Shown here one piece after another: positions 1 to 7,238 of a stretch of DNA of 13,340 nucleotides; position 1 is the first letter of the stretch, and each line of letters opens with the position of its first letter. Source of the stretch: Nanohaloarchaea archaeon PL-Br10_U2g5. GTDB lineage: Archaea > Halobacteriota > Halobacteria > Halobacteriales > Haloferacaceae. A model generated the notes under the pieces. That model did no database searches. It was not told the DNA's origin and was given only the letters and a program-made list of their open reading frames with translations. A program made the translations under genes and the position numbers. The stretch lies in assembly GCA_001564205.1 (NCBI GenBank), contig LKMY01000024.1, positions 1-13,340 of the forward strand, in the 5' to 3' direction.

Positions 1-15
1 CGACCACTTCCTCAC

Positions 16-30
16 TGAACCTGAGGTTCA
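16..30. promoter_or_regulatory. 15-bp perfect palindrome upstream of mcm
   Basis: Seen directly: TGAACCT-G-AGGTTCA, two 7-bp arms around a single central base, ending 28 nt before the mcm ATG. Its right half overlaps the position where a TATA box for a short-leader transcript would lie (a weak TTCATAC at 27-33). A dyad here could be a repressor or activator site for mcm. No protein is assigned. The window starts only 15 nt further upstream, so the promoter context is incomplete. Confidence 0.45.
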
Positions 31-58
31 TACGTGATGCCGACGAAGGAGTGTCGTA

Positions 59-3000
59 ATGGCCCAGGCCGGAAATCAGGATCTCACGGAGCGGTTCATT
101 CAGTTCTACCGCAACTACTACCGCGAGGAGATCGGCACCCTCGCACAGCAGTACCCCAACGAACAGCGTTCGCTGTACGTCGACTACGACGAGCTCTTCC
201 AGTTCGACCGCGACCTCGCGGAGGACTTCCGCACGAAGCCGGACCAAATGCGCGAGTACGCCGAAGAGGCGCTTCGGCTGTACGACCTCCCTGCCGACGT
301 TAGCCTCGGCCGCGCGCACGTTCGCATCGAGAACCTCCCCGAAAGTATCGACATCCGAGGAATTCGGGTCCACGACGACCACATCGGAAAGCTCGTCTCA
401 GTCAAAGGAATCGTTCGCAAGGCGACCGACGTCCGCCCGAAGGTGACCGAAGCCGCCTTCGAGTGCCAGCGCTGCGGAACGATGACGTACATTCCCCAAA
501 GCGACGGCGGGTTCCAAGAGCCCCACGAGTGTCAGGGCTGTGAGCGACAGGGCCCCTTCCGCGTCAACTTCGATCAGTCGGAGTTCATCGATTCGCAGAA
601 GCTCCGCATCCAGGAGTCGCCGGAGGGGCTCCGCGGCGGCGAGACGCCCCAGTCACTCGACGTCGACATCGTCGACGACATCACCGGGAAGGTGAGCCCC
701 GGCGACCACGTCACCTGCGTCGGCGTCCTCCACATCGAGCAGGTCGAGCAGGGTAACGAGAAGTCCGCTATCTTCGATCTGTACATGGACGGCGTCTCGA
801 TCTCTATCGAGGACGAGGAGTTCGAGGATATGAATATCACCGAGGAAGACAAACGCGAGATCATCGAGCTCTCCAACCGCGAGGACATCTACGAGGCGAT
901 GGTCGGCTCTATCGCGCCCGCCATCTACGGCTACGACGAGGAGAAGCTCGCGATGATCCTCCAACTGTTCTCCGGCGTCACCAAACACCTCCCCGACGGC
1001 TCACGGATTCGAGGGGACCTGCATATGCTCCTGATCGGCGACCCGGGCACCGGAAAATCTCAGATGATTAGTTATGTCGAAAATATTGCCCCACGTTCAG
1101 TTTACACGTCCGGAAAAGGATCATCCGCTGCAGGACTCACCGCTGCGGCTGTGAGAGATGACTTCGGCGACGGCCAACAGTGGTCGCTGGAGGCCGGCGC
1201 GCTCGTCTTGGCCGATAAGGGGATCGCGGCCGTCGACGAGCTCGACAAGATGGACTGCGTCACCGGCGACACGTTGGTCTCGCTCGCGGACGGGCGCGTC
1301 GAGCGAATCGACGAACTCGCGCGGGAGGCCGCCGAAGACGGCGAGATCGAGGATCTCTCGAACGGCCGACGGGTCCGCGACGTCAGCCTCGATGTCTGGA
1401 CGATGGACGAGGACGGACAGCTGGTCGAACGTCCCGTCTCTGCGGTCCACGAGTACGACGCGCCGTCGAAACTGACCCGAGTGACGATGGAGACCGGCGA
1501 GTCGCTGACCGCGACGGCCGATCATCCGTTCTTCGTCCTCGACGACGGGGAGCGCGTCGAGCGAGAGGCGGCCGCGCTCGACGACAGCGACTGGGTGTAC
1601 GTCCCCCGAGAGCTTCCGACAAAGGCCGCGGACGGCGGCGCGGCGGTGGCGGTGAGGGGCGGCACCGAGGAAGTGGAACCGCTCGGCGACGAATTCGTCG
1701 ATGGCGACGGGATCAGTCCCGCGATGGCGAGCGTCTTGGGGTACCTCTCCGGCGATGGAAACGTCTACTACGACCGCGAGGAGGGCGTCTACGGCGTTCG
1801 GTTCATCAACACGGACGACGAACTCTTAGACGATTTCGAGCGAGCGGCGCGCGGGGCGTTCGATGCCGAGCCGACGCGGCCGCCGAGCGAGAAAATCGAC
1901 GGCGGCACCGAGACGGTCCACGTCACCGGGAAGGAACACGCCGACACCGTTCTCAACGCAGGGATGAACCTTGGTCGGTACGACGAGAAGTGCTTCCCAA
2001 CCCCTGTTTCGGCCGGGAGCCGTGTGGCGAAGGCCGCGTTCGTCCGCGCGCTCGCCGACAGTGAGGGCCACGTCGACGAGTCGGCCGGAAACGTTCGGAT
2101 AGCGTCTGCGAGCCGCGATCTGCTGGATGGCACGCGGAACCTCCTCTTACAGTTCGGCGTGTCGAGCCAGCTCCAGCACCGCGAACGAGACGGCGGTCGC
2201 GACGTGTACTACCTCACGGTGACCGACGCTGACTCGCTTGCGGCGTTCCGGCGCCTCGTTGGGTTCACAGCCACGCGAAAGGCCGAGGCCCTCGACCGCG
2301 TCGTCGAATCCGCCGACGGTGATCGCACGATTCTCGACGTCGTTCCAGAGGTCGACGGCGTACTCTCGGAGTGTCGCGAGTCGCTTCGACTTCACCAGAG
2401 CGAGTGCGGACTCGACGCGGTCACGTATCACGACTTCGAGAGCGGGACGGCGAACGTGTCTCTCCACCGTGCTCGGCGGGTACTCGTCGCGTTCGAGGAC
2501 AGACTGGAGGCGGCAACCGAGGACCGTTCGGCGCTCGACGACGATCCGTCGTGGGAGACCCTCGCAGAGACACGCGAGCGGTACCACGTCTCTCAATCCG
2601 GGCTCGCCGAGGGAACGGAACTGTCGCAACAGCAGATATCTCGCGGCTGGGGCGAGTGCGACGACGTTTGCCGAACCGTGACGGACCGACTTCGAGAGGT
2701 TCTCGCCGCGGTCGCAGAGACCGACCTCGACGGCCTGCGAGAGTTCGTCCGCGGAGACGTGAAGTGGCGTCGGGTCGATTCGGTCGAGACCGTTCTGCCG
2801 GAGTCGACCGAGCACCGCCGAGAAGTGCTCCAGCAGCGACTTGCGGACGTTATCGGCGGTCCCGTCGAGAGCGCTGAACGACGCGCTCGGGATCTGCTCG
2901 AACGCGGTCCGATCGGAGACACGAGAGGCGAAATGGCGGCGTCGCTCGAAGCATACAGCGTCAGTCAGGCCGACGTCGCGTCGTCGCTCGGCGTGGATCA

Positions 3001-4114
3001 GGCGACCGTCTCGCGGTGGCTGTCCGGGACCGTCGAAACGGATCGGCTCGGAGATCTTCGGGAGGCAGTCGAGAGCAAAGTCGATGACATCAAGGAGGAA
3101 GTGCGGTCGATACTGGCACGGATCGAGGACGGGGAGCGACCGAGGGTGTACGACCTGACCGTCGAGGAGACGCACAACTTCGTTGCGAACGGAGTCGTCG
3201 TTCACAACTCCTCCGACCGCTCCGCGATGCACGAGGGGCTCGAACAGCAGAAGATCTCCGTCTCGAAAGCCGGGATCAACGCCACCCTCAAAGCCCGCTG
3301 TTCCCTACTCGGCGCCGCGAATCCCAAGTACGGCCGGTTCGACCAGTACGAGCCGATCGGCGAGCAGATCGATCTGGAGCCCGCCCTGATCTCGCGGTTC
3401 GACCTCATCTTCACGGTGACGGACACTCCGGATGCGGAACACGACTCTCGGCTGGCGAAACACATCATCAAGACGAACTACGCGGGCGAGATCAACACGC
3501 AACGGACGGAGCTCGCGAGTTCGGAGTTCACCTCGGAGCAGGTCGCGGAGGTGACCCAGGAGGTGGCTCCGGAGATCGACGCCGAACTCCTCCGGAAGTA
3601 CATCGCCCACGCGAAACGGTCCTGCTTCCCGACGATGACGGAGGAGGCGAAACAGCTGATCGAGGAGTTCTACGTCGACCTCCGCTCGAAGGGGGCTGAC
3701 GAGGACGCCCCGGTGCCCGTCACCGCCCGGAAGCTGGAGGCGATGGTGCGGCTCGCGGAGGCGAGCGCGCGGCTCCGGCTCTCCGACACCGTTGAGCGCG
3801 AGGATGCGGACCGTGCGACCAACATCGTCGAGTCGTGTCTCAAGGATATCGGGATCGACCCGGAGACCGGGCAGTTCGACGCCGATGTCGTCGAAACGGG
3901 GACCTCCAAGAGCCAGCGCGACCGGATCAAGAACATCAAGGGACTCATCGCGGAGATCGAAGATGAGTACCAGGAGGGCGCGCCAATCGAAGAGGTGATC
4001 GACCGCGCCGGCGAGATCGGGATGGATCCGGGCAAAGCGGAGGGAGAAATCGAGAAGCTCCGCACGAAAGGCGAAGTGTACGAGCCGAAACAGGGGCATC
4101 TGCGAACGACATAG
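59..4114 (+). CDS. mcm: Replicative DNA helicase MCM, with in-frame intein
   Basis: Minichromosome maintenance protein, the ATP-driven hexameric helicase that unwinds DNA at archaeal forks. The precursor has 1351 residues. Removing the intein (400-1050) leaves 700, the usual haloarchaeal MCM length. Visible in order: N-terminal domain with a zinc finger at C136, C139, C158 and C161; Walker A at G327-S334 (K333); Walker B acids D393-E394; after the intein, sensor-1 Asn1088 in the AANPKYG stretch and the arginine finger R1113 in SRFD; a C-terminal winged-helix region ending GHLRTT. The ATG at 59 is chosen because GGAG at 48-51 lies 7 nt upstream and the N-terminus fits the family. The next gene begins on the base after the stop, suggesting cotranscription. 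Codons 332-367 are AT-rich, unlike the rest. Identification is secure. Confidence 0.97.
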   Translation: MAQAGNQDLTERFIQFYRNYYREEIGTLAQQYPNEQRSLYVDYDELFQFDRDLAEDFRTKPDQMREYAEEALRLYDLPADVSLGRAHVRIENLPESIDIRGIRVHDDHIGKLVSVKGIVRKATDVRPKVTEAAFECQRCGTMTYIPQSDGGFQEPHECQGCERQGPFRVNFDQSEFIDSQKLRIQESPEGLRGGETPQSLDVDIVDDITGKVSPGDHVTCVGVLHIEQVEQGNEKSAIFDLYMDGVSISIEDEEFEDMNITEEDKREIIELSNREDIYEAMVGSIAPAIYGYDEEKLAMILQLFSGVTKHLPDGSRIRGDLHMLLIGDPGTGKSQMISYVENIAPRSVYTSGKGSSAAGLTAAAVRDDFGDGQQWSLEAGALVLADKGIAAVDELDKMDCVTGDTLVSLADGRVERIDELAREAAEDGEIEDLSNGRRVRDVSLDVWTMDEDGQLVERPVSAVHEYDAPSKLTRVTMETGESLTATADHPFFVLDDGERVEREAAALDDSDWVYVPRELPTKAADGGAAVAVRGGTEEVEPLGDEFVDGDGISPAMASVLGYLSGDGNVYYDREEGVYGVRFINTDDELLDDFERAARGAFDAEPTRPPSEKIDGGTETVHVTGKEHADTVLNAGMNLGRYDEKCFPTPVSAGSRVAKAAFVRALADSEGHVDESAGNVRIASASRDLLDGTRNLLLQFGVSSQLQHRERDGGRDVYYLTVTDADSLAAFRRLVGFTATRKAEALDRVVESADGDRTILDVVPEVDGVLSECRESLRLHQSECGLDAVTYHDFESGTANVSLHRARRVLVAFEDRLEAATEDRSALDDDPSWETLAETRERYHVSQSGLAEGTELSQQQISRGWGECDDVCRTVTDRLREVLAAVAETDLDGLREFVRGDVKWRRVDSVETVLPESTEHRREVLQQRLADVIGGPVESAERRARDLLERGPIGDTRGEMAASLEAYSVSQADVASSLGVDQATVSRWLSGTVETDRLGDLREAVESKVDDIKEEVRSILARIEDGERPRVYDLTVEETHNFVANGVVVHNSSDRSAMHEGLEQQKISVSKAGINATLKARCSLLGAANPKYGRFDQYEPIGEQIDLEPALISRFDLIFTVTDTPDAEHDSRLAKHIIKTNYAGEINTQRTELASSEFTSEQVAEVTQEVAPEIDAELLRKYIAHAKRSCFPTMTEEAKQLIEEFYVDLRSKGADEDAPVPVTARKLEAMVRLAEASARLRLSDTVEREDADRATNIVESCLKDIGIDPETGQFDADVVETGTSKSQRDRIKNIKGLIAEIEDEYQEGAPIEEVIDRAGEIGMDPGKAEGEIEKLRTKGEVYEPKQGHLRTT
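1052..1159 (+). other. AT-rich codon island over the MCM Walker A region
   Basis: Hand count: codons 332-367 of mcm have 24 of 36 third positions A or T, against 6 of 37 in codons 295-331 and 2 of 32 in codons 368-399. GC is 41 of 90 for bases 1051-1140, against 38 of 60 for 1201-1260. The protein here is highly conserved MCM sequence (GKSQ... to the GKGSSAAGL stretch), so the change is mostly synonymous. From memory, archaeal MCM/CDC21 genes carry inteins at sites in this stretch. A recombination patch or recoded homing site is inferred. Confidence 0.8.
1256..3208 (+). mobile_element. Intein with LAGLIDADG-type endonuclease region in MCM (C400-N1050)
   Basis: In-frame protein-splicing element of 651 residues at DKMD|C...HN|SSDR, straight after Walker B. 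Splicing motifs all appear intact: block A starts at Cys400 (CVTGDTLVSLADG); block B is T486-A-D-H489 followed by PFFV; blocks F and G end in VVVHN with penultimate His1049 and terminal Asn1050; the +1 extein residue is Ser1051. Endonuclease blocks C (LGYLSGDG, about 560-567, acidic D566) and E (ALADSEG, 664-670, acidic E669) keep one acidic residue each. Between block E and the C-terminal splice region are about 350 extra residues with two helix-turn-helix-like repeats (about 842-864 and 966-989). Splicing is expected to restore functional MCM. Endonuclease activity is inferred, not shown. Codon use matches the host, so the element looks long resident or from a similar genome. Confidence 0.95.
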
Positions 4115-4474
4115 ATGGACCGAATCTCCGCGATACGGAACGTCGAAGACGCCCTCCGCGCGTTCGAGAACGGCGACGCCGACCTCGCCGACACAGAGCG
4201 GCGGGTAGCGGCCGTCCTTCGAACGTACGCGACCGAGTTCGACGGCGAAGACAGCGTCTTTCGCGCGGTCGGTGACGAGCCGGTCGACGGGCAGATAGTT
4301 GTCGCTCCCTCGAAGCCGGCCGCACGCGAGCGCGTTCTCACACTGTCCGGGTTCGACCCGAGTGCAAACCGTGGTGCACCGAGCCTCGATGATTCAGCTA
4401 CGCAAAACATCTCCGATGATCTGACCACTAGTGAAGAGGATGCAGTACCGGACTTCGACGTCGAACGAGTCTGA
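4115..4474 (+). CDS. Small haloarchaeal protein of unknown function after mcm (119 aa)
   Basis: The ATG directly follows the mcm TAG with no spacer, so it is probably translated from the mcm transcript by reinitiation. The product is soluble and acidic, with no signal peptide, membrane segment or catalytic motif that I recognise. Residues 1-80 look like a compact, largely helical domain (start MDRISAIRNVEDALRAF, with an ERRVAAVLRTYATEF helix). From about residue 80 to 113 the chain is polar and low in complexity (rich in Asp, Ser, Thr), and the last residues DFDVERV return to what I remember as a conserved family tail. I associate it with one of the numbered haloarchaeal DUF78xx families, but the exact number is from memory and unsure. 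The tail segment is locally less GC-rich than the gene's first half. Confidence 0.85.
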   Translation: MDRISAIRNVEDALRAFENGDADLADTERRVAAVLRTYATEFDGEDSVFRAVGDEPVDGQIVVAPSKPAARERVLTLSGFDPSANRGAPSLDDSATQNISDDLTTSEEDAVPDFDVERV

Positions 4475-4484
4475 TACTCGTACT

Positions 4485-4510
4485 GGTTCACAAGAGATAA
4501 GTTCCGGAAC
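4485..4510 (+). promoter_or_regulatory. Possible promoter and palindrome before the 112-aa gene
   Basis: In the 51-nt gap, a weak TATA-like GAGATAAG (4493-4500) lies about 29 nt before the GTG at 4526 and is followed at once by the perfect 10-bp palindrome GTTCCGGAAC (4501-4510). GGTTCA at 4485-4490 repeats the half-site of the palindrome upstream of mcm. A hairpin ACGAGT-ctgat-ACTCGT (4465-4481) overlaps the preceding stop codon. The element could start a separate transcript for the downstream cluster. The TATA match is poor. Confidence 0.35.
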
Positions 4511-4525
4511 CAATCAGTCGAGGAC

Positions 4526-4864
4526 GTGTTGTTGGTCGTCACGTATTCGGAGGCCGCTCGAACCGGGCTTCGAAACCTGTGCCGTCATCACGAGGAACCG
4601 GTCGTCCGTCGATTCGGTCGCGCGGTACTGTTGGAGGCGACGGAGTACGCCGCGTTCCTTGCCGTGCGACTGCGCGAGTCACACGGCGGAGACGTTCAGA
4701 TCGAACGGACCGAACCGTTCAACGAGTTCGTTACGCTCGATGCGTCGATCCGGGAGGCAGCGGCCGCGTACGCGGATCGGGATGTAAAGGCGACGCCGTA
4801 CGCAGCGTTTGCCGCCGGCTCCGAGCATCCGGATCCGGAGGTGATGCGGGGAGAGGAGCTGTGA
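4526..4864 (+). CDS. Conserved haloarchaeal hypothetical protein (112 aa)
   Basis: Unknown function. The protein starts MLLVVTYSEAARTGLRNLCR and appears to be a single small alpha/beta domain: a hydrophobic strand, a helix with RNLCRHHEEPVVRRFGRAVLLEATEYAAFLAVRLR, then ERTEPFNEF and a C-terminal stretch ending PDPEVMRGEEL. No metal or nucleotide motif is evident. I choose GTG at 4526 because it gives the N-terminus I remember for this family. GAGG at 4520-4523 is only 2 nt upstream, so the TTG at 4529 is an alternative, as is leaderless translation from the weak promoter before it. The stop overlaps the next start (GTGA at 4861-4864), so the two proteins are translationally coupled and probably work together. 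It may match a numbered DUF785x family; the number is not certain. Confidence 0.82.
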   Translation: MLLVVTYSEAARTGLRNLCRHHEEPVVRRFGRAVLLEATEYAAFLAVRLRESHGGDVQIERTEPFNEFVTLDASIREAAAAYADRDVKATPYAAFAAGSEHPDPEVMRGEEL

Positions 4865-5667
4865 GCGATCCGGCGAACCGAGTCGCAACCACGGAGCACG
4901 ACGGGGATGAGTCAGACCCGCCGATCTGCGAAGCTCCCGTCGATCCTCCGGGAGACGTCTTCGAAAGGATACCCACCGGAACGACGCTTCGAACGGAGCT
5001 CGCAGCGGCCGCACGCTCGCGAGGACGGACGTCGTCGCGAAGTACCGAGTTAGATGCGCTCTGTGATTCGCTCGCCAAAATCAGTCCGAAACCGGTTGAT
5101 TTTGACACCGCTCGACGCCGGATCGCGGAGGCGAGCGGCAGAGAGGAGCGACTGAAAGAGCGGGTCGCAACGCTCCGAGGCGACGTTCGGGCTCGCCGGG
5201 AAGTCGAGGCGGAGACCGACGAGATGCTCGCGGAACTCGAGTCGGCCGCGGCAGAGCTCGCAAACGCCCAGACGGAACGGATCGCGGCCGAACAGGCGCT
5301 CGAACGGGCACAGGAGCTGGCGGGCCACGCGCGAGACGAGCGCGAACGACGGCTCGAACTCCGCGATCGGCTCGAAAACGAACGTCGTGAGGCTCGCCGG
5401 GAGCTCGCGAACGAAGTCTACCCCGCGTTTCGCGACGCACTGGCCGACGTTCCGGGCGGCGACTCGGCCGCTCCGGGCTCGGAACCGTCTGCGTACGAAG
5501 GCCCAGCACTCGCGGCGTCGCTCGCGGCGGTCAACGTAGCCGATCTCACGACCCCCGTCGTCCTCGACACGGAGGCAGCGGCTTGGGCCGCCGAGCGAAG
5601 CGGGACCGTGCCGGAATCGGTCGTGTTCGAACAACAAGCGGGCGATGATCTGAGTTCCGATTGCTGA
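4861..5667 (+). CDS. Coiled-coil protein of unknown function (268 aa)
   Basis: The frame is open well upstream, but the start is placed at GTG 4861: it overlaps the previous stop as GTGA, and GGAG at 4850-4853 lies 7 nt before it. The N-terminal 75 residues are polar, with a short helix around TTLRTELAAAARSRG. Residues about 83-185 form a long, highly charged helical stretch (Arg, Glu and Ala-rich, with ELESAAAELANAQ and ERERRLELRDRL) that should be a coiled coil. The C-terminal part after a Gly/Ser/Pro linker contains ADLTTPVVLDTEAAAWAAE, likely a small alpha/beta piece. There is no transmembrane segment or nucleotide-binding motif. A structural or scaffolding role beside the MinD-like ATPase downstream is inferred from context only. 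It may belong to a numbered haloarchaeal DUF family. Confidence 0.85.
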   Translation: MSDPANRVATTEHDGDESDPPICEAPVDPPGDVFERIPTGTTLRTELAAAARSRGRTSSRSTELDALCDSLAKISPKPVDFDTARRRIAEASGREERLKERVATLRGDVRARREVEAETDEMLAELESAAAELANAQTERIAAEQALERAQELAGHARDERERRLELRDRLENERREARRELANEVYPAFRDALADVPGGDSAAPGSEPSAYEGPALAASLAAVNVADLTTPVVLDTEAAAWAAERSGTVPESVVFEQQAGDDLSSDC

Positions 5668-5677
5668 TCGCCGTCCC

Positions 5678-5690
5678 GAGGTTTACATAC
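5678..5690 (+). promoter_or_regulatory. TATA-type promoter for the beta-rich protein/MinD-like pair
   Basis: TTTACATA at 5682-5689 is centred 25-26 nt before the ATG at 5711, with a purine-containing CCGAG just upstream in the BRE position. This predicts transcription starting at or next to the A of the start codon, a leaderless mRNA typical of haloarchaea. No ribosome site precedes 5711, which agrees. It suggests that the last genes of the cluster can be expressed separately from mcm. Confidence 0.6.
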
Positions 5691-5710
5691 CATTCCGCGG
5701 GATTCGGCGT

Positions 5711-6538
5711 ATGAACCTCGCGTGGACCGTCGAGCGAGACGCCGACGTGTCGCTGGTGCGGTGTCGCGTGCACAACGATAGTGCGGTTCCTCGACGGGTA
5801 CGGATCGAGAGCCAGCTTGAGGGTCCTGTGTTACCGCCGCGTCGAGCCGGCGTTCCCGAAGCCGGCTGGGACGAGACGGGCGTGACGCTGCGGTTGAAAC
5901 CGGACGAACGTCGAGCGCTCGGCTTCGCCGCACTGGCCCCGCCCGTCGACCCGCCGGTAGCGGTCGTTCGCTCGCCGGCCGTCGACCCCGACGGGTGTCA
6001 CTCAGGGATCGATTCGGAAGCGGTCGATCCGGATCCAGAGACGTGCAGTCGAAGCCCGGGGAGCGTGAGGGATGCGCTCCGCGACCTCGCCGAACACCGG
6101 CCGCCGCGGGCGGCGATCGCTGCGGACACTGACACTGGTGACGCCGACCGGAGGGAAAACGAAGCCGGAATCAGAGCCGACGGTAGTGACGACGGACCCG
6201 ACATCCGAGGCGACGACTGCAGCGCGGCTGACTTGACGAACGGCGACCCAGGGAGCGCTAATACCGATCTCGAGTCGCCGTCGAGAGCTGCGATCGACGA
6301 GTGGTTCGACGCCGTCGAGCACCGGATCGGACGAGCGGAACGGGTGACCGATGCCGACCTGTCGACGGCGACCGATGCTGTCGAGTCGGCCGGCGGAGTC
6401 GATGAGCTAGCGGCGCTTGACGAGCGCGTCGAATCCGACGCAGAGCGGCTTCGAGACCTAAGCGACCGAGCGGCGTCGTTAGCGACGCGGGCCGAAGCGA
6501 CCGACACGCCGATCGAGGCATTGGAGCGGTTATCGTGA
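5711..6538 (+). CDS. Hypothetical protein: beta-rich N-terminus, acidic linker, helical C-terminus (275 aa)
   Basis: Not recognised beyond a haloarchaea-restricted family. Residues 1 to about 85 (from MNLAWTVERDADVSLVRCRV through RVRIESQLEGPV to VTLRLKPDERRALGF) alternate in the manner of an immunoglobulin-like beta sandwich; this fold is inferred. Residues about 90-195 are an Asp, Gly, Ser and Pro-rich, probably disordered linker. Residues about 195-275 are helical (AAIDEWFDAVEHRIGRAE, DERVESDAERLRDLSDRA) and could form a short coiled coil. There is no signal peptide or membrane span. The ATG at 5711 is set by the TATA element for a leaderless transcript. The stop overlaps the GTG of the MinD-like gene (GTGA, 6535-6538), so the proteins are coupled and it is a likely partner of that ATPase. 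Confidence 0.85.
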   Translation: MNLAWTVERDADVSLVRCRVHNDSAVPRRVRIESQLEGPVLPPRRAGVPEAGWDETGVTLRLKPDERRALGFAALAPPVDPPVAVVRSPAVDPDGCHSGIDSEAVDPDPETCSRSPGSVRDALRDLAEHRPPRAAIAADTDTGDADRRENEAGIRADGSDDGPDIRGDDCSAADLTNGDPGSANTDLESPSRAAIDEWFDAVEHRIGRAERVTDADLSTATDAVESAGGVDELAALDERVESDAERLRDLSDRAASLATRAEATDTPIEALERLS

Positions 6539-7185
6539 TCCTTGCGGTCGCGGGCGGAAAAGGCGGCGTCGGAAAGACGACGCTCGCGTACAACGTCGCG
6601 GCTGCACTTGACGCGGTCGTCATCGACGCCGACCTCGGGATGGCCGACCTCCCAGGCGGCCGCGGGCCGGATCTTCACGACGTGCTCGCGGGCGGCGCAG
6701 ACCCGATCGAGGCGTTGCGTCCCGGCAGGGTCGACATAGTTCCGTGTGGCAGGACGCTCGCCGGCGCCCGGGCGTGCGATCTGGCCGCGTTAGAGGGTGC
6801 CGTGACAGCTATCGAGCAAACACACGGGATCGTGGTCCTCGACTGTCCGGCCGGTCGCCGAGCGGACGCCGGCGTCCCGCTGGCGATCGCGGACGCATGT
6901 CTGCTCGTCGTCTCGCCGCGAGCGTTCGCACTGGCGGACGCCATCAGGACCCGGGCGCTCGCACGCGAACTCGACGCGGGGCTCGTCGGCTGTGCGATCA
7001 ACCGGATAACTGCAGAGCCGCCGACGGCGGCCATCGCCGACGCGCTCGGCGCACCCGCGTCCGTCGTGCCCGCAGATCCACGCGTCGGCCGTTCGGTCAG
7101 TGAAGAGCGTCCCGTCGTGGACGCCGCTCCGGAGAGCGACGCCGCGGTGGCGATCCGAGAACTCGTGGGGCGAATGCCCAAATAA
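6535..7185 (+). CDS. MinD/ParA-family ATPase with deviant Walker A (216 aa)
   Basis: A P-loop ATPase of the MinD/ParA (SIMIBI) class, which typically dimerises on ATP and positions proteins or DNA on a surface. Visible motifs: deviant Walker A GGKGGVGKTT at residues 7-16 with signature Lys9 and catalytic-loop Lys14; switch I region IDADLGMADLP at 30-40; Walker B-like VVLDCPAG at 100-107 with Asp103; CAINRI at 153-158 near the base-recognition position. At 216 residues it is shorter than usual MinD (about 250-270), and no clear amphipathic membrane-targeting helix follows the last helix (AIRELVGRMPK). The GTG start has GGAG 8 nt upstream (6523-6526) and overlaps the preceding stop. Specific cargo is unknown; partition, division-site or motility-related placement are all possible. 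Its coupled neighbour is the best candidate partner. Confidence 0.9.
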   Translation: MILAVAGGKGGVGKTTLAYNVAAALDAVVIDADLGMADLPGGRGPDLHDVLAGGADPIEALRPGRVDIVPCGRTLAGARACDLAALEGAVTAIEQTHGIVVLDCPAGRRADAGVPLAIADACLLVVSPRAFALADAIRTRALARELDAGLVGCAINRITAEPPTAAIADALGAPASVVPADPRVGRSVSEERPVVDAAPESDAAVAIRELVGRMPK

Positions 7186-7206
7186 CTGTCCAAAGCGAAG
7201 TCGCGT

Positions 7207-7214
7207 GTTTTTAC
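7207..7214 (+). promoter_or_regulatory. TATA-like element before the M48-like gene
   Basis: TTTTTACG centred about 28 nt before the ATG at 7239. The 53-nt gap holds no convincing ribosome site near the start, so a leaderless or nearly leaderless transcript is likely. The T-run may also serve as a weak terminator for the MinD-like gene. Confidence 0.45.
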
Positions 7215-7238
7215 GCCTCCGGAACGGAATCGGGAACG

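Noticed and set aside
2147..3232. 361-codon open frame antisense to the intein
   Set aside because: High-GC DNA with GC-rich third positions leaves long open antisense frames. The translation has no recognisable domain, and the plus-strand intein is unmistakable.
4579..4860. Upstream part of the frame of the coiled-coil gene as coding sequence
   Set aside because: It lies wholly within the 112-aa gene in another frame; the GTGA overlap and ribosome site place the start at 4861.
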